Shown here piece by piece: positions 52,164 to 63,107 of a stretch of DNA of 64,000 nucleotides. The notes beneath the pieces were generated by a model, which had not been told where the DNA came from, searched no databases, and worked only from the letters and a program-made list of their open reading frames with translations. Position 1 is the first letter of the stretch. Each line of letters starts with the position of its first letter. Position numbers and translations under genes: made by a program. Source of the stretch: Gammaproteobacteria bacterium HGW-Gammaproteobacteria-13 (GTDB taxonomy: Bacteria > Pseudomonadota > Gammaproteobacteria > Pseudomonadales > Pseudomonadaceae); the NCBI GenBank assembly GCA_002840155.1, contig PGZH01000006.1, positions 124,001-188,000 on the forward strand. The letters run 5' to 3'.

Positions 52164-53200
52164 ATGGAAAAAAATATCAAATATTTATAAGCTCTACATA
52201 CGAGGATCTAAAAGAGGAGCGAGATCAGGCCATCAAGGCGGTCTTAGAGATGGGCCACATACCCGTTGGCATGGAAATGTTCAGCGCTGCCGATGAAGAG
52301 CAATGGCAACTTATTGCAAGGCAAATTGAGGCAACAGACTATTATGTCGTAATCGCAGGGCATCGATATGGTTCTGAGACAGACGAGGGAATTAGCTACA
52401 CGGAAAAAGAATTCGACTATGCCAAATCATGTGGAATTCCTACCCTAGGCTTTGTAATTGACGACAAAGCCCCTTGGCCAAATACCAGAGTAGACAGCAA
52501 CCCAAAGAAAAAGAAAAAATTAGACGCATTCAAATCTAAGATCAAAGGAAAGCTGGTTCACTTCTGGAGCAACAAAGAAGACCTTCACGGAAAAATATCC
52601 ATCTCATTGATTAAGTCCATGAACACCAACCCTAGAACTGGATGGTCTAGATCGGATGAGGCTATAGGGCTTGAAGTAACCAAAGAACTAACTAGGCTGA
52701 GCACCGAGAACGCGAACTTAAGAAGTGAGCTCGAAAAACTGAAGAAAGACAGGGAAGAACAGCTGGATAAAGTACGTGACGTCGTAAACATCATGCACGT
52801 AAATAATCGTAGACTTCAAGTTAGAAGCTCAGCCAGCTGGGAAGGCGCGACTAAATATTCGACCACTCTCCTCGATATTTATCTAGCAATTGCGCCAAAT
52901 TTAATTGATGAAAATCCCTCCATAGAAGTCGCTAGAAATATCGCATTAAACCTACATGGTACTGGCTATTTTAGCAATTGGCCTGTCGGGAAAAATATTG
53001 CATCTAATTTAATAGCTGATTTTGTGGCCCTTGAAGTATTAGAAACATCAAAAAAGAAGCATTCCGTCAACGACAAGGAAAATTATTGGACCCTTACAAA
53101 GCTGGGTAAAGATGTTATGAAGCGGGCTAGAAGAATTCAGCTTGAGGAAGGGATTGTAACTCAAGATAGTGAGGGTAATTCAGCGGCCGAAGAAAGCTAA
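52164..53200 (+). CDS. DUF4062 protein with a one-base phase break at its start
   Basis: The reading frame at 52250-53200 lacks the expected N-terminus, but the same frame upstream encodes KKYQIFISSTYEDLKEERDQ, the classic DUF4062 opening. An ATG at 52164 begins ATGGAA followed by A7 (52168-52174); eight As would join it in frame as MEKKYQIF. So the gene is frameshifted by one base or uses slippage on the A-run. The product would be about 345 residues: DUF4062 (about 1-100; a TIR/nucleosidase-like fold often found with NTPase or defence proteins), a coiled coil (LTRLSTENANLRSELEKLKKD), and a C-terminal winged-helix-like region (NYWTLTKLGKDVMKRARRI). No catalytic assignment is made. Confidence 0.7.
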
Positions 53201-53219
53201 CAAGTGGTTCAAACCGTTG
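53196..53219 (+). other. Truncated attC site
   Basis: GCTAACAAGTGGTTCAAACC repeats the left half of the attC at 52064 (GCTAACAAATGGTTCAAACA) almost exactly, again overlapping the upstream gene's TAA. No right half (GTTAGC) follows; the sequence changes after CCGTTG, so the site was cut by a deletion. Confidence 0.7.
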
Positions 53220-53306
53220 AAATATTAGGGGACAGGCCACAATTTTCAGCCAAAAGATAACAACTCAAACGAGTCCATTCACCTTAATGCATAGCCGGGC
53301 TAAACA

Positions 53307-53468
53307 ATGAACCGCCGCAAGAAAATCAAACAGCTACTCGAAGCGCACGCCAAAAAGGCCAACGCGAAAAAAGCGCCAAAGAAAAAATCCACCTATATCA
53401 GCAAAGCCGACCGTTTAAAGCTGGCTGCCGAAGCCAACCCGGAAACCACCATTACCCCTGAGAGCTGA
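53307..53468 (+). CDS. DUF2986 small basic protein
   Basis: 53 residues, MNRRKKIKQLLEAHAKKANA and then KKKSTYISKADRLKLAAEAN, the lysine-rich DUF2986 pattern. Unknown function; nucleic-acid or ribosome association is plausible from charge alone. Normal GC codon use resumes here, marking the right edge of the cassette region. Confidence 0.75.
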   Translation: MNRRKKIKQLLEAHAKKANAKKAPKKKSTYISKADRLKLAAEANPETTITPES

Positions 53469-53512
53469 GTGCACTTTCCTACCTCAGCCATTAACAAATG
53501 CGAGAACACACC

Positions 53513-53821
53513 ATGATCACCTGCCATATCCGCTATGTGCTCGACCCGCGCAAACTCAAGGAATTCGAGCATTACGGCAAGCTGTGGATTGCCCTGGTGG
53601 CGAAGTTTGGCGGCACGCACCACGGTTACTTCCTGCCCTCGGAAGGTGCCAACAATATCGGCCTGGCGATGTTCAGCTTCCCCAGCCTGGCGGCGTACGA
53701 GCAGTACCGGCTCAAGTCCTTTGCCGACGCCGAGTGCCTGGCGGCCTTTAAATATGCGGAAGAGACCCAGTGCGTCATCAGCTACGAGCGCACCTTTTTC
53801 CGCCCGGTATTTGATGCCTGA
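53513..53821 (+). CDS. NIPSNAP family protein
   Basis: 102 residues from MITCHIRYVLDPRKLKEFE at 53513. The ferredoxin-like NIPSNAP fold is suggested by the opening strand, FGGTHHGYFLPSEGANNIGLAMFSFPSLAAYEQYR and a final strand ending ERTFFRPV. Role unknown. Followed after 27 bases by a DinB gene, probably co-transcribed. Confidence 0.82.
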   Translation: MITCHIRYVLDPRKLKEFEHYGKLWIALVAKFGGTHHGYFLPSEGANNIGLAMFSFPSLAAYEQYRLKSFADAECLAAFKYAEETQCVISYERTFFRPVFDA

Positions 53822-53848
53822 CTGAACCTTAATTGCCGAGTTAAGCGC

Positions 53849-54391
53849 ATGTCCCAGCTTGCCCACTTTCAGTTAATGGCCCGCTATAACGCCTGGATGA
53901 ATGACAAGCTCTATGCGGCCGCCGGCAAGCTGTCGGCGCAGGCGCTGAGCGAGGATCGCGGGGCGTTTTTCCCGTCCATCCTCGCCACGCTCAACCATAT
54001 TGCGGTGGCCGATATCATCTGGCTCAAGCGCTTTGCCGAGCACCCGGCCTGCGCTGAGCTGCGTGAGGCGATCAGCGATCTGCAACGGCCGGCGGCGCTG
54101 GATCAGCTGTTATTCGACACTTTCGTGCCACTGCAGGCTTTGCGCAACCGGCTGGATGGGCATATCAGCGACTGGGTAGTGGCGCTGACCGAGGCGGACC
54201 TGGAGCATGTGCTGGCCTACGGCAATATGAAGGGCGTGCCAGCGCAGCGCCCCTATGCCAGCCTGATGCTGCACTTCTTCAACCATCAGACTCACCATCG
54301 CGGCCAGGCCAGCACCCTGCTGCATCAGGCCGGGCAGGATATCGGCGTGACCGATTTACTGGCGCTGATTGCCGATGTAGACCCGCGCTAA
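53849..54391 (+). CDS. DinB family protein
   Basis: 180 residues with the four-helix DinB fold: MARYNAWMNDKLYAAA, TLNHIAVADIIWLKRF (first metal His) and MLHFFNHQTHHRGQAST with the paired histidines. Probable metal-dependent enzyme of unknown substrate. Distinct in sequence from the DinB protein at 10601. Confidence 0.85.
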   Translation: MSQLAHFQLMARYNAWMNDKLYAAAGKLSAQALSEDRGAFFPSILATLNHIAVADIIWLKRFAEHPACAELREAISDLQRPAALDQLLFDTFVPLQALRNRLDGHISDWVVALTEADLEHVLAYGNMKGVPAQRPYASLMLHFFNHQTHHRGQASTLLHQAGQDIGVTDLLALIADVDPR

Positions 54392-54423
54392 CGCGCGCAC
54401 AACCACCGGACAGGATGTCGCCC

Positions 54424-54660
54424 ATGGCCTTTAACCAAACCGAACGCCTTAGCCTGCTCGCCATCAAGGGCGTTGGCCCAACGGTGATCAAGCGCTTCGA
54501 GGAGCTTGGCATCGACTCCCTGGCGCAGCTGGCCACTTACCGGGCCGAGGATATCGCCGAGATGGTTGCCGCCATGCTCGGCAGCACTTGCTGGAAGAAC
54601 AGCCCGCAGGCCAAGGCGGCGCTAAATGCTGCCATCGCCAGAGCCAAAGACAGCCAATGA
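54424..54660 (+). CDS. Helix-hairpin-helix protein
   Basis: 78 residues from MAFNQTERLSLLAIKGVG at 54424; AGGA lies 8 bases upstream, whereas the ATG three codons earlier has no properly spaced site. IKGVGPTVIKRFEELGIDSLAQLA is a helix-hairpin-helix, a DNA-binding or protein-interaction motif. The TGA overlaps the next ATG (ATGA), so the two genes are coupled. Confidence 0.75.
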   Translation: MAFNQTERLSLLAIKGVGPTVIKRFEELGIDSLAQLATYRAEDIAEMVAAMLGSTCWKNSPQAKAALNAAIARAKDSQ

Positions 54661-55346
54661 AGCCACTGGCACTGCTGCTGGTTTATCTCCCGCGCATCGC
54701 CTTTCGCCGGGCAGCGCAGACGCAGCTGGGTGCGTGTTTGCCGGCAACCACGGCGGCTGCGGTATGGGCCAGAACCCTGGAAATACAGGGCGAATTGCAA
54801 CGCACGCGGCTGCGCCATTCGCCGGGGGTAAATCTGCTGCTGCGTTATATGCAGTGGGATTACGCGCTGTACCGCGCCCTGCAGGAGCACGGCATTGGCC
54901 AGCAGCAGGCCGGCGCATGGATCGAGCAGATCAACTGGCAGATCTTCGCCCCGGCCAGCGCCCTGGCCTTCAAGCTGTCGCGCCTGCGCAGCAGCCGCTT
55001 GCAGACGCGCATCCAGTGGCTGCTCGATGCGCTGTTCAGCCTGGTGTTTACCCGCCCTTTCCGCCGCAACAATCTGCCCTCCGTCGCTGGCGTGGCCTTT
55101 GATGTGCAGGTGTGCCCGCTGGCCAGTTACCTGCGCGAGCAGGGTGCGCCGGAGCTGACCCACTTTGCCGCGTGCAGCCTGGATTACCGCATGGCCAGCG
55201 ATTGGGGCGTGACGCTGCAACGCAGGCAAACCCTCGCTGGCGGCGCAGCCTACTGCGACTTCCGCTTTAGCATGCCGCCGGTTCAGCTGATTGCCCGCGA
55301 AGGCGCGGGCGTCGATAAAACCGCCACCGATCAGCCTGGAAACTAG
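54657..55346 (+). CDS. L-2-amino-thiazoline-4-carboxylate hydrolase-family protein
   Basis: 229 residues from the ATG overlapping the preceding stop. The C-terminal half carries the ATC-hydrolase-family pattern: VCPLASYLREQGAPELTHFA, CSLDYRMASDWGVTL and QTLAGGAAYCDFRF, with conserved cysteines. Family members are linked to L-cysteine formation from a thiazoline precursor, but most remain uncharacterised, so the reaction here is inferred. The start was chosen for the coupling; the frame also reads on upstream. Confidence 0.7.
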   Translation: MKPLALLLVYLPRIAFRRAAQTQLGACLPATTAAAVWARTLEIQGELQRTRLRHSPGVNLLLRYMQWDYALYRALQEHGIGQQQAGAWIEQINWQIFAPASALAFKLSRLRSSRLQTRIQWLLDALFSLVFTRPFRRNNLPSVAGVAFDVQVCPLASYLREQGAPELTHFAACSLDYRMASDWGVTLQRRQTLAGGAAYCDFRFSMPPVQLIAREGAGVDKTATDQPGN

Positions 55347-55408
55347 CTCCGCCGGCCCTCGCGCAGCGGCATGCCCCTGACCGACAGGTCATCCCTGGAA
55401 CGTCATGT

Positions 55409-55424
55409 TTGATTGATCGTTCAA
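55409..55424. promoter_or_regulatory. BetI operator upstream of betI
   Basis: TTGATTGATCGTTCAA, a dyad centred on GATC, 58 bases before the betI start. The identical 16-mer recurs upstream of betB. BetI is the known choline-responsive repressor of this operon. Confidence 0.8.
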
Positions 55425-55481
55425 CAATAACCGGCCTAGACTGCGCGCATTCCGGGGACGCCCCCATCGATGGAGAAGCAG

Positions 55482-56072
55482 ATGCCCAAGGTCGGAATGC
55501 AACCGATCCGCCGCTCGCAATTGATCGCGGCCACCCTCGAAGCGGTTGATCAGGTCGGCATGAGCGATGCCAGCATCGCCTATATCGCGCGGATCGCCGG
55601 GGTCTCCAACGGCATCATCAGCCACTATTTCCGCGACAAGAACGGCCTGCTCGACGCCACCATGCGCCACCTGATGCAGGCGCTCAGCGATGCCGTGCGC
55701 GAACGCCGCGCCAGCTTGCCGCCGGACCAGCCACGCGAACACCTGCGGGCGATGATTGAAGGCAACTTCGATGACAGCCAGGTCAACGGCCCGGCGATGA
55801 AAACCTGGCTGGCGTTCTGGGCCACCAGCATGCACCAGCCGGCGCTGCGGCGTTTGCAGCGGGTCAACGATCACCGCCTCTATTCCAACCTGTGCGGGCA
55901 ATTCAGCCGGGTATTGCCGCAGGCGCAGGCGCGCACCGCTGCCCGTGGCCTGGCGGCATTGATTGATGGCTTGTGGCTGCGCGGCGCGCTGTCCGGCGAA
56001 GGCTTCGACACCCGCCAGGCAATTGAAATCGCCTACGAATACCTTGATCTGCAATTGGCCAAAGCCACGTAG
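55482..56072 (+). CDS. betI: Choline-responsive repressor BetI
   Basis: 196 residues from [20 protein letters not shown] at 55482 (GGAGAAGCAG upstream), the standard TetR-family start. The DNA-binding domain includes [25 protein letters not shown]. It represses betIBA until choline is present. Its TAG stop lies inside the first bases of a dispersed repeat (GTAGGG). In most pseudomonads betB follows directly; here a toxin-antitoxin pair on the opposite strand intervenes. Confidence 0.93.
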   Translation: MPKVGMQPIRRSQLIAATLEAVDQVGMSDASIAYIARIAGVSNGIISHYFRDKNGLLDATMRHLMQALSDAVRERRASLPPDQPREHLRAMIEGNFDDSQVNGPAMKTWLAFWATSMHQPALRRLQRVNDHRLYSNLCGQFSRVLPQAQARTAARGLAALIDGLWLRGALSGEGFDTRQAIEIAYEYLDLQLAKAT

Positions 56073-56137
56073 GGTGGGTTAGGCGCCTGCCACTGGCGTC
56101 CAGCCACAGGTGGTTTGCTTGCGCCGTAACCCACCTT
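56069..56137. repeat. Inverted repeat (GTAGGGTGGGTTA family)
   Basis: GTAGGGTGGGTTAGGCGC at the left and GCGCCGTAACCCACCTT at the right. It provides the betI stop codon and lies at the left edge of the toxin-antitoxin insertion. Confidence 0.75.
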
Positions 56138-56214
56138 GAGGCTCAACCAGCCTCCTGCCTGGCGGGTTACACGGCGTTCGACCAACGCAGCAAAGTCAAC
56201 GACTGAACCCGTAG

Positions 56215-56505
56215 TTAGGTGCTTTGCATGCGGTCTTCGTAGTGATGCCAGATGCGAAGAATCACGACTGTCTGGCTATGAGTGGCATAACGAATTACGT
56301 ATTTCCCGAATATTGCGTCCCGAATAACGCTGGGGTCTGGAGCTAACTCGACTGCGCGTCCCATTGTTGGGAATAGGCGGAGACTTTCGATGCGCGCAAT
56401 GAGTTCTGTGGCTATACGCGCGGCGGCAAGGGGATCTTTCTCAGCAATAAATGCCCGCAGACGAAGCAAATCTGCCACGGACTCTTCTGAGTAGACCAGC
56501 TTCAT
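56215..56505 (-). CDS. RelE/ParE-type toxin
   Basis: 96 residues: MKLVYSEESVADLLRLRAFI, IARIESLRLFPTMGRAVE and VIRDAIFGKYVIRYATHSQTVVILRIWH are the successive blocks of the RelE/ParE toxin fold. It would act on translation or gyrase; which is not predictable. It overlaps the antitoxin by 4 bases, antitoxin first, as usual for type II pairs. Confidence 0.87.
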   Translation of the reverse strand: MKLVYSEESVADLLRLRAFIAEKDPLAAARIATELIARIESLRLFPTMGRAVELAPDPSVIRDAIFGKYVIRYATHSQTVVILRIWHHYEDRMQST

Positions 56506-56774
56506 TGGCCCGCCTTAGGGGGTGGCAGTTCATCGGAGCTGCCCCAGCTTTGCAGCCAGGTGTTTACGGCCTCACCGGACACGACCTTGCCCTGCGCCAC
56601 GGACTCCATAGCTTGGAGTGTTTCCTGCCAGCGGCTCTGCTCTAATGCCTGGCGCTCAAAAAACTCTCTAAGCGCCTGATTAATAAGCCAGCTTTTACTC
56701 CGGTTAAGCTTTTCGGCCATGGTTCCAAGATTTTCTTCGAGTTCAGGTTGCAGCCGCACGGTTGTGACGCTCAT
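56502..56774 (-). CDS. Ribbon-helix-helix antitoxin
   Basis: 90 residues from MSVTTVRLQPELEENLGTMA at 56774; the N-terminus is a CopG-like ribbon-helix-helix DNA-binding domain (strand SVTTVRL, helices LEENLGTMAEKL and SKSWLINQALREFF). The C-terminal tail (GEAVNTWLQSWGSSDELPPP) would bind the toxin. It likely autorepresses the pair. Confidence 0.85.
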   Translation of the reverse strand: MSVTTVRLQPELEENLGTMAEKLNRSKSWLINQALREFFERQALEQSRWQETLQAMESVAQGKVVSGEAVNTWLQSWGSSDELPPPKAGQ

Positions 56775-56964
56775 TAGGATGCCCTCCACATTATTGAATG
56801 CAATGTATTACAAGGTATTCAACGGGGCAAACTGGCGTTGACCGGTGGTTGATCAAAGCATCTAACATGGTTTTCTGCGCCGCTAACCCACCCGCTTTCA
56901 ACAGCCAAAATACCACCGCCGACACACCCTGCGTGTCGTGTTTGACTGCGCCCTGTCGTTTTTA

Positions 56965-56980
56965 TTGATTGATCGTTCAA
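56965..56980. promoter_or_regulatory. Second BetI operator, upstream of betB
   Basis: TTGATTGATCGTTCAA, identical to the betI operator, inside the longer near-palindrome TTATTGATT..GTTCAATTAA, 91 bases before the betB start. It should let betBA be choline-regulated apart from betI. The rest of the 296-base gap (56775-57070) shows nothing else. Confidence 0.8.
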
Positions 56981-57070
56981 TTAAGATAATTTAGCCTTGG
57001 GTCTATATTGCCTACACCGACGACCTACGCCAGCTGGCTCGCGTCGCCCACCGCACACGAGGAACGCGCC

Positions 57071-58543
57071 ATGCCCCGCTTCGACGAACAGCAGCTCTTT
57101 ATTGGCGGCCGTTATGTAACGGCCAGCAGCGGCGAGACCTTCGACAGCATCAACCCCGCCACCGGCGAAGTGCTGGCCCGCGTGCAGCGCGCCAGCCAGG
57201 CGGACGTGGAACTGGCTGTGGCCAGCGCCACTGCCGGGCAAAAGGTCTGGGCGGCGATGACCGCCATGCAACGCTCGCGCATCCTGCGCAAGGCCGTGGA
57301 CATTCTGCGCGAGCGCAACGATGAGCTGGCTGAGCTGGAAACCCTCGACACCGGCAAGCCGCTGAGCGAAACCCGCTACGTCGATATCGTCACTGGTGCG
57401 GACGTGCTGGAGTACTACGCCGGCTTGATTCCGGCCATCGAAGGCGAGCAGATCCCGCTGCGCGACACCAGCTTCGTCTACACCCGCCGCGAACCGCTGG
57501 GTGTAGTCGCCGGCATCGGCGCGTGGAACTACCCAATCCAGATCGCCCTGTGGAAATCCGCCCCGGCCCTGGCCGCCGGCAACGCGATGATCTTCAAACC
57601 GAGCGAAGTGACCTCACTCAGCGCGCTGAAACTGGCGGAAATCTACAGCGCCGCTGGCGTGCCAGATGGTGTGTTCAACGTGCTGACCGGCAGCGGCCGT
57701 GAAGTCGGCCAGTGGCTGACCGAGCATCCGGGCATCGAAAAGATTTCCTTCACTGGCGGCACCGTGACCGGCAAGAAGGTCATGGCCAGCGCCTCCAGCT
57801 CGTCGCTCAAGGAAGTGACCATGGAGCTGGGCGGCAAGTCGCCGTTGATCATCTTCGAAGACGCCGACCTCGACCGCGCCGCCGATATTGCGGTGATGGC
57901 CAACTTCTACAGCTCCGGGCAGGTCTGCACCAACGGCACGCGAGTGTTTGTGCCGCGCATGTTGCAGGCGCGCTTCGAAGCCAAGGTGGTTGAGCGGGTC
58001 AAACGCATCCGCCTCGGCGATCCGCTTGCCGAGGCCACCAACTTCGGCCCGCTGGTCAGCGCGGCGCATATGGACAGCGTGCTCGGCTATATCGAAAAAG
58101 GCCGCAGCGAGGGCGCGCGCCTGCTGATCGGCGGCAACCGCGTCACCGAGGGCGACTACGCCAAGGGCGCCTATGTCGCGCCGACGGTGTTCACCGACTG
58201 CAACGACGGCATGACCATCGTCCGTGAGGAAATCTTCGGCCCGGTGATGAGCATTCTGATTTACGACACGGAAGACGAAGTGATCCGCCGCGCCAACGCC
58301 ACCGAATACGGCCTGGCCGCCGGTGTGGTCACCCGCGACCTGAACCGCGCGCACCGGGTGATCCACAAGCTGGAAGCCGGGATCTGCTGGATCAACACCT
58401 GGGGCGAGTCGCCGGCGGAAATGCCGGTGGGCGGCTACAAGCAATCCGGCGTCGGCCGCGAAAACGGCCTGACCACCCTGGCGCACTACACGCGGATCAA
58501 GTCGGTACAGGTCGAACTGGGCGGTTACACCTCGGTGTTCTGA
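57071..58543 (+). CDS. betB: Betaine aldehyde dehydrogenase
   Basis: 490 residues from [20 protein letters not shown] at 57071 (GAGGAACGCGCC upstream), the exact family start. An NAD(P) aldehyde dehydrogenase with [20 protein letters not shown] (catalytic Glu) and [12 protein letters not shown] (catalytic Cys). It oxidises betaine aldehyde to glycine betaine. A REP element separates it from betA. Confidence 0.95.
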   Translation: MPRFDEQQLFIGGRYVTASSGETFDSINPATGEVLARVQRASQADVELAVASATAGQKVWAAMTAMQRSRILRKAVDILRERNDELAELETLDTGKPLSETRYVDIVTGADVLEYYAGLIPAIEGEQIPLRDTSFVYTRREPLGVVAGIGAWNYPIQIALWKSAPALAAGNAMIFKPSEVTSLSALKLAEIYSAAGVPDGVFNVLTGSGREVGQWLTEHPGIEKISFTGGTVTGKKVMASASSSSLKEVTMELGGKSPLIIFEDADLDRAADIAVMANFYSSGQVCTNGTRVFVPRMLQARFEAKVVERVKRIRLGDPLAEATNFGPLVSAAHMDSVLGYIEKGRSEGARLLIGGNRVTEGDYAKGAYVAPTVFTDCNDGMTIVREEIFGPVMSILIYDTEDEVIRRANATEYGLAAGVVTRDLNRAHRVIHKLEAGICWINTWGESPAEMPVGGYKQSGVGRENGLTTLAHYTRIKSVQVELGGYTSVF

Positions 58544-58569
58544 CCCGCCCACGGATTGATCGCCGCCCC

Positions 58570-58629
58570 GTAGCCCGGATGCAATCCGGGAACAGTCACC
58601 GCGTTTTCCCCGGAGTGCATCCGGGCTAC
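58570..58629. repeat. REP-type palindrome (GTAGCCCGGAT family)
   Basis: GTAGCCCGGATGCAATCCGG and GAGTGCATCCGGGCTAC, filling the betB-betA gap; the betA ribosome binding site CAGGAG begins at its right end. Confidence 0.9.
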
Positions 58630-58639
58630 AGGAGCTTTT

Positions 58640-60328
58640 ATGCCCCAGGAATTCGACTACATCATCATCGGCGCCGGCTCGGCCGGTAACGTGCTGGCCA
58701 CCCGCCTGACTGAAGACGCCGACGTCAGCGTGCTGCTGCTGGAAGCCGGCGGCCCGGATTACCGCCTGGATTTCCGCACACAGATGCCCGCCGCCCTGGC
58801 CTTCCCGCTGCAAGGTCGGCGCTACAACTGGGCCTACCTGACCGAACCCGAACCGCACATGAACAACCGCCGCATGGAGTGCGGGCGCGGCAAGGGCCTG
58901 GGCGGCTCGTCCCTGATCAACGGCATGTGCTACATCCGCGGCAACGCCATGGATTACGACGGCTGGGCCGAGGAAAAGGGCCTGGAAGACTGGAGCTACC
59001 TGGATTGCCTGCCGTATTTCCGCAAGGCGGAAACCCGTGATATCGGCGCCAATGCCTACCACGGCGGCGATGGCCCCGTGTCGGTAACCACCCCGAAGAA
59101 CGGCAATAACCCGCTGTTCCACGCCATGATCGAAGCCGGCGTGCAGGCCGGTTACCCGCGCACCGACGACCTCAACGGCTACCAGCAAGAAGGCTTCGGC
59201 CCGATGGACCGTACCGTAACGCCCAAGGGCCGCCGCTCCAGCACCGCGCGCGGCTACCTTGATCAGGCCCGCGAACGGCCGAACCTGACCATCGTTACCC
59301 ACGCCCTGACCGACCGCATTTTGTTCAGCGGCAAACGCGCCAGCGGCGTGGCCTATCTGCAGGGCGACAACGACACACCGATCACCGTCAACGCGCGCCG
59401 CGAAGTGCTGCTGTGTGGCGGTGCGATTGCCTCGCCGCAGGTGCTGCAACGCTCCGGCGTCGGCCCGGCGGCGTTGCTGCGCGAGCTGGATATTCCCCTG
59501 GTACACGACCTGCCCGGCGTCGGCCAGAACCTGCAGGACCACCTGGAGGTGTACCTGCAATACGCCTGCAAGCAGCCGGTGTCGCTGTACCCGGCGCTGC
59601 AATGGTGGAATCAGCCGATGATCGGTGCCAATTGGCTGTTCCTCGGCAAGGGCATCGGCGCCAGCAACCAGTTCGAGGCCGGCGGCTTTATCCGCTCAAG
59701 TAGCGAGTTCGAGTGGCCGAATATCCAGTACCACTTCCTGCCGGTGGCGATTAACTACAACGGCAGCAACGCGGTAAAAGAGCACGGCTTCCAGGCGCAC
59801 ATGGGCTCCATGCGCTCGCCGAGCCGTGGGCGAATCCAGGTCAAATCCAAGGACCCCCGCCAGCACCCGAGCATCCTCTTCAACTACATGGCCCACGAGC
59901 AGGATTGGCGCGAGTTCCGCGATGGCATCCGCATCACCCGCGAAATCATGGCGCAGGCGGCCCTGGACCCGTACCGCGGACGCGAGATCAGCCCCGGCGC
60001 CGAGCTGCAAACCGACGCCGAACTGGACGCCTTTATCCGCGAACATGCGGAAACCGCCTACCATCCGTCGTGTTCCTGCAAGATGGGCGAAGACGATATG
60101 GCAGTGGTCGACGGCCAGGGCCGCGTGCACGGAGTGCAAGGCCTGCGCGTAGTAGATGCGTCGATCATGCCGCTGATTGTCACCGGCAATCTGAATGCGC
60201 CAACCATCATGATGGCCGAGAAGATCGCCGACAAAATCCGTGGCCGCGCCCCGCTGCCACGCAGCACCGCGCCGTATTTCGTCGCCGGCAACGCCGCCGT
60301 GCGCGGCACCGCGCAGCGTTCCGCTTAA
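58640..60328 (+). CDS. betA: Choline dehydrogenase
   Basis: 562 residues; a GMC-family FAD oxidoreductase. The N-terminal FAD motif is [17 protein letters not shown], the GMC signatures are [20 protein letters not shown] and [16 protein letters not shown], and the C-terminal catalytic His region is [10 protein letters not shown]. It oxidises choline to betaine aldehyde (and onward) at the membrane. CAGGAG precedes the ATG. Confidence 0.95.
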   Translation: MPQEFDYIIIGAGSAGNVLATRLTEDADVSVLLLEAGGPDYRLDFRTQMPAALAFPLQGRRYNWAYLTEPEPHMNNRRMECGRGKGLGGSSLINGMCYIRGNAMDYDGWAEEKGLEDWSYLDCLPYFRKAETRDIGANAYHGGDGPVSVTTPKNGNNPLFHAMIEAGVQAGYPRTDDLNGYQQEGFGPMDRTVTPKGRRSSTARGYLDQARERPNLTIVTHALTDRILFSGKRASGVAYLQGDNDTPITVNARREVLLCGGAIASPQVLQRSGVGPAALLRELDIPLVHDLPGVGQNLQDHLEVYLQYACKQPVSLYPALQWWNQPMIGANWLFLGKGIGASNQFEAGGFIRSSSEFEWPNIQYHFLPVAINYNGSNAVKEHGFQAHMGSMRSPSRGRIQVKSKDPRQHPSILFNYMAHEQDWREFRDGIRITREIMAQAALDPYRGREISPGAELQTDAELDAFIREHAETAYHPSCSCKMGEDDMAVVDGQGRVHGVQGLRVVDASIMPLIVTGNLNAPTIMMAEKIADKIRGRAPLPRSTAPYFVAGNAAVRGTAQRSA

Positions 60329-60355
60329 GCAGCGCTAGCCCGTAGCCGGTAGCCC

Positions 60356-60422
60356 GTAGCCCGGATGCAATGCGGGAACGGCTTTACCGGGGCCGATTTG
60401 CCGCGGATTTCATCCGGGCTAC
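60356..60422. repeat. REP-type palindrome (GTAGCCCGGAT family)
   Basis: GTAGCCCGGATGCAATGCGG and CGGATTTCATCCGGGCTAC, after betA. Confidence 0.88.
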
Positions 60423-60494
60423 ACAACCGCGCGCCTGCCTTTAACCGGTCGAAACCACACGCTGCTTGAAGCTGCGGGCGAAGGGCGTCGATAA

Positions 60495-62294
<1,800 letters not shown>

Positions 62295-62975
62295 GTGGCG
62301 GCGAAGAAGAAGCCCGCCGCCAAACGCGGCGCCAGCCGTTACCAGGCACCGGCGAAAAAACCAGTGCCGGGCTGGTTCTGGCTGGTCTGCGGCCTGGTGA
62401 TCGGCGGTTTTATGGTGTTTCTGTTCAGCCTCGAACCGGGCCGCGACGAGATCAAGCGCACCAAGGTCGAACAGGCCCGCGCCACTCAGGCCAATAAAGC
62501 AGCGGCCGCCAAGCCCGCGACCAGCGAGCCGGCCAAGCCTAAATACGATTTCTATACCCTGCTGCCGGAATCAGAAGTGATCCTGCCGCCGCAAAGCATC
62601 GAGCCCGTCGCACCGCCCGCGCAGAAGCCGGTTACCCCGGAAGAAGCGGCGAAGATTGATGCCGCCCGCGCCGAAGCCGCGCTCAACGGCCAGGTGCCGC
62701 CACCGCCGCCAGTAGTCGCCAAAGGTCCGGTCAGCTCGCAGTTCTTCCTCCAGGCCGGCTCGTTCCGCCGCAAGGACGACGCCGACAGCCTGCGCGCGCA
62801 GATCATCCTACTCGGGCAGAACGTACAGGTGGAATCCGGCACGGTGCGCGAGGAAACCTGGCACCGCGTGCTGGTCGGCCCCTTCGCCACCCGCGAGCAG
62901 CTCGGCCAGGCGCAGAAATCCCTGGCCGCCAGCGGCTTTAGCAATCTGTTGTTACAGCAGCGGCAAAGCCAGTAA
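62295..62975 (+). CDS. SPOR-domain cell envelope protein
   Basis: 226 residues from a GTG immediately after argS. Basic N-terminus, one membrane helix (about 27-46), a proline/alanine-rich linker (QVPPPPPVVAKGP), and a C-terminal SPOR domain (about 145-225; FFLQAGSFRRKDDADSLRAQ and WHRVLVGPFATREQLGQA). SPOR binds denuded peptidoglycan glycans, so the protein probably acts at the division septum. An argS-SPOR-hslVU order is conserved in pseudomonads. Confidence 0.9.
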   Translation: MAAKKKPAAKRGASRYQAPAKKPVPGWFWLVCGLVIGGFMVFLFSLEPGRDEIKRTKVEQARATQANKAAAAKPATSEPAKPKYDFYTLLPESEVILPPQSIEPVAPPAQKPVTPEEAAKIDAARAEAALNGQVPPPPPVVAKGPVSSQFFLQAGSFRRKDDADSLRAQIILLGQNVQVESGTVREETWHRVLVGPFATREQLGQAQKSLAASGFSNLLLQQRQSQ

Positions 62976-63032
62976 GTTCAGGCCCTGTGGCGCATTCGCA
63001 CGACTATTTGTCGGACAGCGGATGCCCCAGGG

Positions 63033-63061
63033 CTTGAAGCAGGCCATCGCTGCCCCCACTT
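63033..63061 (+). promoter_or_regulatory. Sigma-32 (heat-shock) promoter of hslVU
   Basis: CTTGAAG, a 13-base spacer, then CCCCCACTT, against the RpoH consensus CTTGAAA-N11-16-CCCCATNT. It ends 46 bases before the hslV start, as expected for a heat-shock protease operon. Confidence 0.75.
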
Positions 63062-63107
63062 CATTCGGCATTGGGCACTTTCGCCCCGCTGCGTGGAGAC
63101 TCTCCCC

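Larger units (their letters stand above)
51240..53219 (+). mobile_element. Two-gene integron cassette remnant without integrase
   Basis: The stretch is clearly more AT-rich than its surroundings, with rare codons such as ATA, AGA and TTA. It starts at a GTTAGCC core-like site (51240-51246), holds the EcsC-family gene with an attC overlapping its stop, then the DUF4062 gene whose stop lies in the first half of a second, truncated attC. Genes face the same way, each ending at its attC, as in integron cassettes. No integrase gene is in the window. Confidence 0.7.
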
